From Bacteroidales bacterium (GTDB taxonomy: Bacteria > Bacteroidota > Bacteroidia > Bacteroidales > UBA932), in the NCBI GenBank assembly GCA_029007435.1, contig JAQXHU010000035.1, forward strand, positions 1-64,000: DNA of 64,000 nt, in the 5' to 3' direction. Both the position numbers and the translations under genes were made by a program. Within the stretch, counting starts at the first letter, position 1. Each line of letters begins with the position of its first letter. The notes under the pieces were generated by a model. That model had not been told where the DNA came from. It worked only from the letters and a program-made list of their open reading frames with translations, and did not search any database. Below, in pieces: positions 8,908-18,917 of this stretch.

Positions 8908-10125
8908 ATGTCAAAAAAAGTAGTTGTAGCTTTCAGCGGAGGTCTTGACACCTCTTTCAATGTGATGTACCTTGCACTCGAGAAAGGATATGAGGTCTAT
9001 GCCGCCTGCGCTGATACAGGAGGATTCAGCGCGGAGCAGCTGATGGAGAATGAGGCGAAAGCATATAAACTCGGGGCGAAAAAATATGTGACGCTCGATG
9101 TCACAAAAGAGTATTATGACAAGAGCATCCGGTATATGATATATGGAAATGTGCTCAGAAACGGCACTTATCCGATTTCAGTCTCATCCGAGAGAATTTT
9201 CCAGGCGATGGCTATCGCTAAATATGCCAAAGAGATAGGTGCTGACGCAATAGCTCACGGATCCACCGGGGCGGGAAACGACCAGGTGCGTTTCGACATG
9301 ACATTCCTCGTGATGGCGCCAGGGGTGGAGATAATCACTCTGACAAGGGATATGGCCCTTACCCGCCAATATGAGGTCGACTATCTCAACCAGCATGGAT
9401 ACAGCGCTGATTTCAAGAAACTCAAGTATTCATACAATGTTGGGCTATGGGGCACTTCCATATGTGGAGGCGAGATTCTGGACTCCGCCTGTGGGCTGCC
9501 GGAGACGGCGTATCTCAAACAGGTCACAAAGGAAGGCTCTGAACTCATCCGTCTCGGCTTCCGCAAAGGACAACTTGTCAGTGTCAATGGAGAGGATTTT
9601 GACGAACCTGTCAAGGCTATACAGAAAGTAGAGTCTATCGCATCTCCGTACGGTATCGGCCGGGATATGCACGTAGGTGACACAATTATCGGTATCAAAG
9701 GGCGGGTCGGCTTTGAGGCTGCCGCTCCGATGCTGATAATAGCCGCGCACAAATTCCTGGAGAAATACACTCTCAGCAAGTGGCAGCAGTACTGGAAAGA
9801 CCAGGTGGCCAACTGGTACGGGATGTTTCTTCACGAGAGCCAGTATCTTGAGCCTGTGATGCGGGATATCGAGGCTATGCTTGAGGAAAGCCAGCGCAAT
9901 GTCACGGGCACTGCCATTATGGAACTGAGGCCCTACTGTTTCTCCACTGTCGGGGTCGATTCAGTCAACGATTTGGTGAAGACCAAGTTCGGAGAATATG
10001 GCGAGATGCAGAAAGGATGGACCAGTGAAGACGCCAAAGGGTTCATCAAAGTTCTCTCCACACCTCTGCGCGTTTATTACGCAAACCACAAGGAAGAGGG
10101 GGAAAAGCTTGAAAATGAGTTGTGA
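8908..10125 (+). CDS. argG: Argininosuccinate synthase
   Basis: AFSGGLDTSFNVMYL P-loop, GSTGAGNDQVRFD. Confidence 0.96.
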   Translation: MSKKVVVAFSGGLDTSFNVMYLALEKGYEVYAACADTGGFSAEQLMENEAKAYKLGAKKYVTLDVTKEYYDKSIRYMIYGNVLRNGTYPISVSSERIFQAMAIAKYAKEIGADAIAHGSTGAGNDQVRFDMTFLVMAPGVEIITLTRDMALTRQYEVDYLNQHGYSADFKKLKYSYNVGLWGTSICGGEILDSACGLPETAYLKQVTKEGSELIRLGFRKGQLVSVNGEDFDEPVKAIQKVESIASPYGIGRDMHVGDTIIGIKGRVGFEAAAPMLIIAAHKFLEKYTLSKWQQYWKDQVANWYGMFLHESQYLEPVMRDIEAMLEESQRNVTGTAIMELRPYCFSTVGVDSVNDLVKTKFGEYGEMQKGWTSEDAKGFIKVLSTPLRVYYANHKEEGEKLENEL

Positions 10126-11096
10126 TGGACAAGATAAGAGCAGGAATAATCGGAGCCGCGGGATACACTGCCGGTGAACTGTTGCGCATACTGAAAAACC
10201 ATCCGGCGGCAGAGGTCGTGTTTGCGCAGAGCGGAAGCAATGCTGGCAACCCTGTATGGCAGGTGCATCAGGACCTGATAGGGGAGACGGATATGCTGTT
10301 TTCCGCTGATGCGGAACTTGACAAGGCAGATGTGATTTTCCTCTGCTCCGGTCACGGCAAGTCCAAATCTTATGTCCATTCTCTTCCGGATTCATTTTCC
10401 GGGAAAATAATAGATCTCAGCAATGATTTCCGTCTTGCTGCAGATGCGGAGGACTTTGTTTACGGGCTGCCTGAAGCGTTCAGGAAAGATATTGTGAAAG
10501 CCTCGCATATTGCCAATCCGGGTTGTTTCGCCACGGCGATGCAGCTGGCTCTTCTTCCGATGGCCAAAGCCGACAGGCTTGATGATATACACATCACAGG
10601 AATAACCGGTTCGACAGGAGCTGGACAGAAACCGTCCGAGACCACTCATTTCAGCTGGCGCTCCGACAACCTTTCAGTATATAAACCGTTCACCCACCAG
10701 CATCTTGGGGAGGTGGGAGAGACCTTGCACAGACTTGCTCCTTCATTTTCGGGAAGTGTGAATTTCGTGCCGATAAGAGGTTGTTTTTCAAGAGGAATAC
10801 TTGTCTCCGCATATCTGCGATCCGGTTTGACGGAGCAGGAAGCGGTGGCGCTGTACAAAGATTATTACGCCAATGAACCTTTTGTGACGGTTGCGGATGT
10901 CTCACCTGACATAAAGATGGTCACCAACACCAACAAATGTGTCCTGAATGTCAGGAAATACGGAGACAACCTCCATATTGTCAGCGTGATAGACAATCTC
11001 GTCAAGGGAGCGTCAGGCCAGGCGGTGGAGAACATGAACCTGATATTCGGCCTGCCTGAGACTGCCGGACTGAGCCTGAAAGGCAACCGTTTCTGA
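10122..11096 (+). CDS. argC: N-acetyl-gamma-glutamyl-phosphate reductase
   Basis: AGIIGAAGYTAGELLRIL, active-site ANPGCFATAMQLALLP. Confidence 0.95.
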   Translation: MMDKIRAGIIGAAGYTAGELLRILKNHPAAEVVFAQSGSNAGNPVWQVHQDLIGETDMLFSADAELDKADVIFLCSGHGKSKSYVHSLPDSFSGKIIDLSNDFRLAADAEDFVYGLPEAFRKDIVKASHIANPGCFATAMQLALLPMAKADRLDDIHITGITGSTGAGQKPSETTHFSWRSDNLSVYKPFTHQHLGEVGETLHRLAPSFSGSVNFVPIRGCFSRGILVSAYLRSGLTEQEAVALYKDYYANEPFVTVADVSPDIKMVTNTNKCVLNVRKYGDNLHIVSVIDNLVKGASGQAVENMNLIFGLPETAGLSLKGNRF

Positions 11097-11138
11097 CTTT
11101 GAAATCAGAATCAAAATAATTCGAAACAATCATAAGAA

Positions 11139-12260
11139 ATGAATCTATTCGACGTATATAGCCTCTTCGATGTCGTCCCTGTTTCCGCGAAAGGATGCCA
11201 TATTTATGACGACAAAGGCAATGAGTACCTTGACCTTTACGGCGGCCATGCTGTGATATCCGTGGGGCATTGCCATCCTGATTACGTGTCTGCCATCACA
11301 TCCCAGCTCAACAGAATCGGTTTCTATTCCAACAGTGTCCGTAATCCGATGCAGGAAGAGCTCGCCGCTAAACTTGGTAAGGCTTCAGGACTTCCTGACT
11401 GGTCCCTGTTTCTTGTCAATTCAGGAGCGGAGGCCAACGAGAACGCTTTGAAATTAGCTTCTTTCCACACAGGCAAAGACAGGATTGTGGCCTTCAGGCA
11501 CAGTTTCCATGGACGGACATCCGGAGCCGTGGCTGTCACTGACAATCCTAAAATCAGGGCTCCGTTCAATACCGGGCACAAGGTCACGTTTGTTGACCTG
11601 AACGATATCTCAGCCGTCGAGGAGGAACTTGCAAGGGGAGATGTGGCAGGAGTCATTATAGAGGGAATCCAGGGAGTGGGCGGAATCAACATCCCTGAGG
11701 ACTCTTTCCTTCAGGCGCTCAGGGAACTCACCAGACGTTACGGAGCGGTGCTCATTCTTGATGAGGTCCAGAGCGGATACGGCAGGACCGGGCGCTTTTT
11801 CGCCCACCAGTGGGCCGGCATAGTGCCTGACCTGATCACGGTCGCGAAAGGAATGGCCAACGGATTTCCTATCGGCGGAGTGCTGATTTCCCCTGACTTC
11901 AATGCGGTGAAAGGTATGCTTGGGACCACGTTCGGGGGCAATTATCTTGCAATGTCAGCGGCGATTGCGGTGCTGGACATCATCGAAAAAGAACAGCTTG
12001 TGAAGAACGCTTTTGAAGTGGGAGAGTGGTTGAAATCCAATATGCCGGCGTCTCCGAGGATACGGCAGGTACGAGGCCGGGGACTGATGCTTGGCATCCA
12101 GTTCAACGAACCGGTGAAAGAGATACGCTCACGGCTGCTGTTTGAAAAACATATATTCACTGGAGTTGCCGGAAATGATATGATACGTCTGCTTGCTCCG
12201 CTTCCGCTCAGTATGGACGAAGCTGGACGCTTTATTGCTGAATTCTCTTCAATTCTCTGA
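11139..12260 (+). CDS. argD: Acetylornithine/succinylornithine aminotransferase
   Basis: PLP class III: GAVLILDEVQSGYGRTGRFFAHQ, TVAKGMANGFPIGGVL. Confidence 0.94.
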   Translation: MNLFDVYSLFDVVPVSAKGCHIYDDKGNEYLDLYGGHAVISVGHCHPDYVSAITSQLNRIGFYSNSVRNPMQEELAAKLGKASGLPDWSLFLVNSGAEANENALKLASFHTGKDRIVAFRHSFHGRTSGAVAVTDNPKIRAPFNTGHKVTFVDLNDISAVEEELARGDVAGVIIEGIQGVGGINIPEDSFLQALRELTRRYGAVLILDEVQSGYGRTGRFFAHQWAGIVPDLITVAKGMANGFPIGGVLISPDFNAVKGMLGTTFGGNYLAMSAAIAVLDIIEKEQLVKNAFEVGEWLKSNMPASPRIRQVRGRGLMLGIQFNEPVKEIRSRLLFEKHIFTGVAGNDMIRLLAPLPLSMDEAGRFIAEFSSIL

Positions 12261-12280
12261 TAATTAAGTATTTAAATGAT

Positions 12281-13228
12281 ATGAAATCTTTTCTGCACGT
12301 ACAGGATATAGGTGACTTGGGCAGGGCCCTTGCCGAAGCCCGTGAAGTGAAAGCCAGCCCGTTCGCCTGGCAGCATCTCGGTCACAACAAGACCATAATT
12401 CTCGTTTTCTTCAACAGCAGTCTCAGGACAAGGCTCAGCAGCCAGAAGGCGGCGCTGAACTTGGGTATGAACCCTATTGTGCTCAATGTCAATGGCGACA
12501 GCTGGAAGCTTGAGACCGAACTTGGAGTAGTGATGGACGGGGACAAGTCCGAGCATCTGAGGGAGGCCATTCCGGTCATCGGAAGCTATTGCGACATCAT
12601 TGGAGTCCGTTCTTTCGCACAGTTCGTGGACAGGGAGGCTGAGTATGCTGAAACCATTATCAATCAGTTTGTTGAATATTCCGGAAAGCCGGTGATAAGC
12701 CTTGAGTCCGCCACTGTCCATCCTTGCCAGGCGTTCGCTGATCTCATCACTATTGACGAATACAAGACCAAATCCAGACCGAAAGTGGTCCTTACCTGGG
12801 CTCCGCATCCGAGAGCGCTTCCGCAGGCTGTGCCGAATTCGTTCGCGGAGTGGATGAACGCCGCTGATGTGGACTTCGTAATAACCTGTCCGCATGGGTA
12901 CGAGCTTGCTCCGCAGTTCGCCGGAAACGCCCGGGTGGAATACGACCAGATGAAAGCGTTCGAAGGGGCGGACTTCATCTATGCCAAGAACTGGTCTTCA
13001 TACAGTGACTACGGCAAGATTCTCAGCATGGATATGAACTGGACAGTCGGAGCGCGTCAGATGGCCGTGACTGACAATGCCTATTTCATGCATTGCCTTC
13101 CGGTGAGGCGCAATATGATTGTGACTGACGAGGTAATTGACTCTCCGAGGAGCATTGTCATTCCTGAGGCGGCCAACAGAGTGGTTTCCGCACAGGTGGT
13201 GATGAAAAGAATGCTGGAATCTCTATGA
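12281..13228 (+). CDS. argF': N-acylornithine carbamoyltransferase (probable N-succinylornithine type)
   Basis: FNSSLRTRLSSQKAALNLG, ATVHPCQAFADL, HCLPVRRNMIVTDEVID; strongly like the Bacteroides SOTCase family. Confidence 0.92.
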   Translation: MKSFLHVQDIGDLGRALAEAREVKASPFAWQHLGHNKTIILVFFNSSLRTRLSSQKAALNLGMNPIVLNVNGDSWKLETELGVVMDGDKSEHLREAIPVIGSYCDIIGVRSFAQFVDREAEYAETIINQFVEYSGKPVISLESATVHPCQAFADLITIDEYKTKSRPKVVLTWAPHPRALPQAVPNSFAEWMNAADVDFVITCPHGYELAPQFAGNARVEYDQMKAFEGADFIYAKNWSSYSDYGKILSMDMNWTVGARQMAVTDNAYFMHCLPVRRNMIVTDEVIDSPRSIVIPEAANRVVSAQVVMKRMLESL

Positions 13229-14004
13229 GCTTGAATGTCATTAAAGTAGGTGGAGCTGTGCTGGAGAATGCATCCCTTCGCCAGGCTTTTCTGCGCTCTT
13301 TTGCCGGATTGCCCGGGAACAGGATTCTTGTCCACGGAGGAGGGCGTACAGCCACATCTGTAGCCTCGAGGCTTGGGATCGAGACGGTGATGGAGCAGGG
13401 GCGCCGGATCACTGACGCCGCTATGCTTGAGGTGGTCACTATGGTGTACGGTGGGCTTGTGAACAAGAACGCCGTTGCTGAATTGCAGTCACTTGGGGTG
13501 AACGCCATAGGCTTGTCAGGCGCCGACATGTGCTGTGTCAAGGCGCATAAGCGTCCTGCAGGGGAAGTTGATTACGGCTTTGTGGGTGACGTGGACAGTG
13601 TGAATTCGGAAGCGCTGTCCATGTTTGTCGCCTCGGGTGCCGTTCCGGTGATCGCCCCGCTGTCATTTGACCCTTCAAACGGGCTGTTGAACACAAATGC
13701 AGACACTATAGCCATGGAAGTGGCCAAAGCGATGGCTGCGGGAGAGAATGGCCGCGAAGAGGTGACACTCACTTTTTGTTTCGAGAAACCAGGAGTCCTG
13801 GAGGATCCTGAGGATGAATGCAGTGTGATTCCATATATCGACAGCGCCTTGTATCAAAGCCTTAAAGACAAAGGCGTCATTTCGGGGGGAATGATTCCCA
13901 AACTTGACAATGCATTCGGAGCATTACGGGCGGGAGTCGCAAGAGTCGTGATAACGAGCGCCGCTGCATTGGGAACTCCGGCAGGAACAGAAATAAGATT
14001 GTAA
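13225..14004 (+). CDS. argB: Acetylglutamate kinase
   Basis: VIKVGGAVLE, RILVHGGGRTATSVASRLGIETVMEQGRRITD, GVISGGMIPKLDNAFGAL. Confidence 0.95.
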   Translation: MSLNVIKVGGAVLENASLRQAFLRSFAGLPGNRILVHGGGRTATSVASRLGIETVMEQGRRITDAAMLEVVTMVYGGLVNKNAVAELQSLGVNAIGLSGADMCCVKAHKRPAGEVDYGFVGDVDSVNSEALSMFVASGAVPVIAPLSFDPSNGLLNTNADTIAMEVAKAMAAGENGREEVTLTFCFEKPGVLEDPEDECSVIPYIDSALYQSLKDKGVISGGMIPKLDNAFGALRAGVARVVITSAAALGTPAGTEIRL

Positions 14005-14012
14005 ATGCCACG

Positions 14013-15107
14013 ATGCTGAATATGGAAAACATTGGCAATGAATATTTTGACGACATAATCGCCCTTTTGGCGGATATGGTGCGGATACCTTCTTTCAGCA
14101 GGGAGGAGAATCAGGTGGCCGACCTTGTCGAGAAATGGCTTGCAGCACGTGGACTGAAGCCGCACCGTGCGGGATCGAACATCTGGCTTGATTCCGATGA
14201 CATCTCCTCGGAGCGGCCTGGGCGGGAAACCGCCGGGACCATATTGCTTAACGCCCACATTGACACTGTCAGGCCGGCATCAGGGTACACGAGAGACCCG
14301 TTCGTGCCGGAGATGACAGACGGGAAAATCTACGGACTCGGGACGAACGATGACGGAGGCTCGTTCGCGGCCACGCTGTCCGCTTTTCTGACATTGACCT
14401 CGAGACCGCAGAAATACAGGCTGATATGGAGTGCGACAGCTGAGGAGGAAGTGTGCGGGCAGGGCGGAATCGAGGCGGTGTTTCCGCTTTTAGGAAAGAT
14501 TGATCTCGGGATAATCGGCGAGCCAACTAAAATGGAGATGGCTGTTGCGGAGAAAGGCCTGATGGTCCTTGACTGCATCTCGGAGGGACGGAGCGGCCAC
14601 GCAGCCAGGGAGGAAGGCATTAATGCCATCTACAGGGCTCTTCCTGATATAGAATGGTTCCGGAATTACAGGTTTCCGAAAGTTTCTCCGTATCTTGGCC
14701 CTGTCAAAATGACTGTTACCCAGATAAACGCCGGGACGCAGCATAATATTGTTCCTGACAGATGCTCTTTTGTAGTGGATGTGAGATCAAACGGTATGTA
14801 CTCCAATCCTGAACTTCTTGCATTGATTAAATCCTCGGTGTCTTGTTTGGTGAAAGAGCGCTCGACAAGGCTCGGAAGCTCGCATATCGATGAAAATCAC
14901 CCGATTGTGTCAAGGGCCGCATCGCTTGGAGTGCCTATGTTCGGCTCTTCCACCACGAGCAACCAGACACTGTCCCCGTTCCCGACAGTTAAGATCGGAC
15001 CTGGTGATTCAGCCAGATCCCATACGGCTGATGAATTTATATATATTGACGAAATCCGGGACGGGGCGGAAATCTATGTGTCTCTCCTTGACGGGTTTGA
15101 CTTTTAG
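14013..15107 (+). CDS. argE: M20 family metallopeptidase, N-acyl-ornithine/citrulline deacylase (ArgE-like)
   Basis: ILLNAHIDTVRPASGYTRDPF, SATAEEEVCGQGGIE; position between argB and argH. Confidence 0.88.
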   Translation: MLNMENIGNEYFDDIIALLADMVRIPSFSREENQVADLVEKWLAARGLKPHRAGSNIWLDSDDISSERPGRETAGTILLNAHIDTVRPASGYTRDPFVPEMTDGKIYGLGTNDDGGSFAATLSAFLTLTSRPQKYRLIWSATAEEEVCGQGGIEAVFPLLGKIDLGIIGEPTKMEMAVAEKGLMVLDCISEGRSGHAAREEGINAIYRALPDIEWFRNYRFPKVSPYLGPVKMTVTQINAGTQHNIVPDRCSFVVDVRSNGMYSNPELLALIKSSVSCLVKERSTRLGSSHIDENHPIVSRAASLGVPMFGSSTTSNQTLSPFPTVKIGPGDSARSHTADEFIYIDEIRDGAEIYVSLLDGFDF

Positions 15108-15154
15108 GAGAATGCGCCTTCAGCCCGATATAAATAACAGGAAAAATCATAATT

Positions 15155-16501
15155 ATGGCTAAACTTTGGGATAAAGGATACGATGACGACAAACTGATTG
15201 ACCAGTTTACGGTTGGCAGGGACAGGGATCTTGACCTGTACCTCGCCCCGTTTGACATTATGGGCACGATGGCCCATATCAAGATGCTTGCAAAAACAGG
15301 TCTGCTGCCTGAAGATGATCTGCGCAGACTGTTTCCTGAGCTGAGAAGTCTGTATGAGGACGCAATGTCCGGAAAGTTTGTCATTGAGCCGGATGTGGAG
15401 GATGTCCACTCGCAGGTGGAGCTGACGCTGACACGTAAGCTCGGGGACATCGGAAAGAAAGTGCATACGGGGCGTTCCCGCAATGACCAGGTCCTGGTTG
15501 ATTTGAAATTGTTTGCACGGAACCGGATTTCGAAGACAGTCAGTAAAATAGCACATCTCTTCGAAGTCTTGCAACGTCGGAGCGAAGAGGGCAGGGACAT
15601 TCTTTTGCCTGGATACACTCATCTGCAGGTGGCTATGCCGTCTTCTTTCGGGCTTTGGTTCGGGGCTTATGCGGAAAGCCTCACGGATGATATGCGCCTT
15701 ATGAAAGCCGCCTGGGACATCGCCAACCAGAACCCTCTCGGCTCCGCTGCCGGATATGGCTCTTCAGCGCCGCTTGACAGGGAGATGACGACCAGGCTGC
15801 TCGGTTTCGATGATCTGGATTACAATGCAGTATATGCCCAGATGGGACGCGGCAAGATGGAACGGGCTGTGTCCTTCGCTTACGCCGCGGTGGCTGAAAC
15901 CGTCGGCCGTCTGGCAACGGACTGCTGTCTGTATGCAAGCCAGAATTTCGGTTTTATCAAACTTCCGGACACAATGACCACAGGGTCAAGCATTATGCCA
16001 CACAAAAAGAATCCTGACGTGTTCGAGCTTGTGAGGGCTCATTGCAATCATCTTCAAGGAGTTCCGAACGATATCCGGCTTCTGGTGGGGAATCTTCCGT
16101 CAGGCTATTTCCGCGATATGCAGCTTCTCAAGGAAATCTTCATCCCTATGTTCAAAGAACTGGACGACTGTCTTGACATTACGGCTTATGCGGTTGGAAA
16201 TATGCAGATTGTCAAGGGCATAATGGACGATCCTAAATATCAGCCTGCGTTCAGCGTTGAGGAAGTGAACCGCCTTGTGGAAGAGGAGAATGTCCCGTTC
16301 AGGGATGCGTACAAAAAAGTCGGGCTTGAGATTCTCTCCGGAAGTTTCGAGTTTCACGGACAACTTCATCATACGCATTGCGGCTCGATCGGCAACCTGT
16401 GCAATGACAGAATAAAAGCCAAAATGGATAATATTCTTGGTGGATTTGGATTTAAAATTGTCGAAAAGGTAGAAAATGACCTTGTGAATTCTACTTTTTG
16501 A
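15155..16501 (+). CDS. argH: Argininosuccinate lyase
   Basis: VHTGRSRNDQVLVDLKLF, TGSSIMPHKKNPDVFELVR. Confidence 0.96.
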   Translation: MAKLWDKGYDDDKLIDQFTVGRDRDLDLYLAPFDIMGTMAHIKMLAKTGLLPEDDLRRLFPELRSLYEDAMSGKFVIEPDVEDVHSQVELTLTRKLGDIGKKVHTGRSRNDQVLVDLKLFARNRISKTVSKIAHLFEVLQRRSEEGRDILLPGYTHLQVAMPSSFGLWFGAYAESLTDDMRLMKAAWDIANQNPLGSAAGYGSSAPLDREMTTRLLGFDDLDYNAVYAQMGRGKMERAVSFAYAAVAETVGRLATDCCLYASQNFGFIKLPDTMTTGSSIMPHKKNPDVFELVRAHCNHLQGVPNDIRLLVGNLPSGYFRDMQLLKEIFIPMFKELDDCLDITAYAVGNMQIVKGIMDDPKYQPAFSVEEVNRLVEEENVPFRDAYKKVGLEILSGSFEFHGQLHHTHCGSIGNLCNDRIKAKMDNILGGFGFKIVEKVENDLVNSTF

Positions 16502-16623
16502 TTGCCAAAAGGTAATCCCGTCCTTTTCTCGTTGACACCTTTGCCAAATAATGTGTATATTTGCGTAATGTGGGTTTTACCACTTATAATGGGTTTTTTG
16601 CCACGTTCAGTATTTGGTGAATA

Positions 16624-18906
16624 ATGGGTAGAAAGGCAATAATTTATTGCATTGCAGCGCTTTGCATTCTTGTGACTATCGTTGTCAGCGCTGTGGTGGT
16701 TCTGTATTCCGGAGATCAAGGGAGTGAATCGCGTTCTGAAGAGGTTGTGCGCTCCCAGGCTTCTTCGGCACACCCCCTGTTGAATGCCGTTCCTTCGGAC
16801 GCCGCTCTCGTGTTGTCGTGCTCCAATTTCAGGAGCGCTCTCAACTTCTTGGGCGATACGACCGTGGTTTATGGCCAGGTGTTCTCCGGGGATTCTGCGC
16901 CTTTCGGGCATTTCATCAAAAAAGCGGCCGAGTATTCAAGAAAAGGAGCACTTGGCTCATTGAGAAGCTCAGGTGTATGTATATCAATCCATTACAGCGG
17001 AAGCGCAGTTCCTCTTTTCATCGCCAAGGCAGGCAGGAATTATGCTGATTCCACTGATGCCGCATCAATTCTGCGCCTGTTGGCAGACAAACTTTCATTG
17101 CATTCGGCTTTCAAGACCGCTTCAGGCAATTCTCCATTGTCCGGTTCCACTCTGCTGATTGTATCACCGTCTGAGTCCCTCGTGCAGTCTGCTGAAAGGC
17201 ATATTGACAGGAGCGCATCGATACTTGACAACCGCGAACTTGCTGCGGCCGCTTCAGAGGAGCGCGGTGATTGCTGCATTTTCTTCGACCATAATTTTTC
17301 GTACAGGTTGGCATCCTCTTTCATTGTAAAGGATTATGCTAGCAACGCATCGTTCCTGAGCCGGTATGCCTCCTGGAGCAGTATGTCAGTCAATGATATA
17401 GACAATGGTTCTGTGTCGATGTCTGGAAAATCGGTTGTGGCTGACGGGGATTCCGATTATGCGCTGATGCTCTCATCTCTAAAATCCGGGAACTCCTCCG
17501 CAGCCTCGATATTGCCGGACTGCACCCGATATATGTCAAGCCTTTCTTTCGACAGTTTCAAGTCATATTTCACTGCGTACAAGAAGTATCTTGATGCATC
17601 AGGCTCGTTGAACAAATTCAATGCGGCGGCAGCGTCGGTGAAAAAAGATGCGGGCGTCCTCCCCGACCATTGGGCAGAGACCATCGGTGTGCGTGAAGTT
17701 GTTTCGGTGTCGCTATCCTGCCCGGACTCAGCCCGTAATGCCGTGATGCTCAGATTGTCCAAGCCGGTTCCCTCTCTCCTCTTCAAAGGTGCGGAGTCTC
17801 AAGACATAAAGGAATATGAGGGCAAGATCAACATATGCTCATATTACAAATGTCCAAAGGTGCTTTTTGGCAGTCTTTTTTCTTCGGAAGACAGCACTGC
17901 ATTATACACTGGAGGCTGGCTGATTATCGGAAACAGGAAGGCTCTCGAACTTTTCAGCCAGGACAAAGAACGCAAGACCCTTGGCGTATTCCTGAAAGAG
18001 TGCGGCCACGAAAAGCTTCTACGCCCGGGTTCGGTTTTCCAGTCATATTTCGCATTCACTGCCGATATGGCGTCTGAATTCTTCAATTCAGGAATCTCCG
18101 TTGCCGCCTCCAAGGCATTGGACGGAGTGACATTCAGTCCTGTGGCCTTCAGTGTCATTCCCGGGAGCGGGGCGGGCTTTTATCTGGATGTAAGAAGAGT
18201 CCAGTCTGTAACTTCAGGCGGCGAGGACGGGCTTATGTCAATGCTCCGGGACACGGTCGTGAATGTTCCGAAGGGACCGTTCAAGGTCAAGAACTGCGGT
18301 ACCGGCAGGATGAATCTCATCACGCAGAGGAACAATAACTATATAACTCTCACTGAGACAGACGGAAAGGGCATATGGGCGATACCTTTCAACGGTACAA
18401 TCCGGGGATCGGTCGAGGAGGTGGATTATTATGCCAACGGCAAGATTCAGTTTCTTTTCGCATCAGGCAGCAGTCTTTATCTTATAGACCGTCTTGGTCG
18501 TTTCGTTAAACCGTTCCCGGTATCTGTCGGAAAAGAGATACTCCTCGGACCGTCGGTTTATGAGTTCTCCGGGACGAAAGGCTATTCGGCGGTTGTTCTG
18601 CATAAAGACAATACGATTGGTTTTTACGACCTGCAGGGGAAGCCGAGAGACTTCTGGAAAGGCGTCTCCCTGAAAGAGACCATAAAGGCCCTGCCGGAAC
18701 TTCTGGCAGTCAAAGGTGCAAGTTACTGGATTGTAAGAACATCACAGGCTGCATATCTCGTCGGATTTGGAGGAGGCGCTCCTGTTTCTCCTGTTGATGG
18801 GGCGAAACGCATCAAGGCGGACAGCAGGATCACTGTCAGGGAGGACGGCACTCTGTCAGCTGTATGCATCGACGGAAAAGAAAGAACTATCAAGATAGGA
18901 AAATAA
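16624..18906 (+). CDS. Large hypothetical protein with N-terminal membrane anchor (DUF3352-like organisation)
   Basis: Single N-terminal TM (AIIYCIAALCILVTIVVSAVVVLY), NAVPSDAALVLSCSNF start of extracytoplasmic region, C-terminal beta-rich repeats (IWAIPFNGTIRGSVEEVDYYANGKIQFLFASGSSLYLIDRLGRFV). Confidence 0.65.
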   Translation: MGRKAIIYCIAALCILVTIVVSAVVVLYSGDQGSESRSEEVVRSQASSAHPLLNAVPSDAALVLSCSNFRSALNFLGDTTVVYGQVFSGDSAPFGHFIKKAAEYSRKGALGSLRSSGVCISIHYSGSAVPLFIAKAGRNYADSTDAASILRLLADKLSLHSAFKTASGNSPLSGSTLLIVSPSESLVQSAERHIDRSASILDNRELAAAASEERGDCCIFFDHNFSYRLASSFIVKDYASNASFLSRYASWSSMSVNDIDNGSVSMSGKSVVADGDSDYALMLSSLKSGNSSAASILPDCTRYMSSLSFDSFKSYFTAYKKYLDASGSLNKFNAAAASVKKDAGVLPDHWAETIGVREVVSVSLSCPDSARNAVMLRLSKPVPSLLFKGAESQDIKEYEGKINICSYYKCPKVLFGSLFSSEDSTALYTGGWLIIGNRKALELFSQDKERKTLGVFLKECGHEKLLRPGSVFQSYFAFTADMASEFFNSGISVAASKALDGVTFSPVAFSVIPGSGAGFYLDVRRVQSVTSGGEDGLMSMLRDTVVNVPKGPFKVKNCGTGRMNLITQRNNNYITLTETDGKGIWAIPFNGTIRGSVEEVDYYANGKIQFLFASGSSLYLIDRLGRFVKPFPVSVGKEILLGPSVYEFSGTKGYSAVVLHKDNTIGFYDLQGKPRDFWKGVSLKETIKALPELLAVKGASYWIVRTSQAAYLVGFGGGAPVSPVDGAKRIKADSRITVREDGTLSAVCIDGKERTIKIGK

Positions 18907-18917
18907 ATTTTAAGAAT

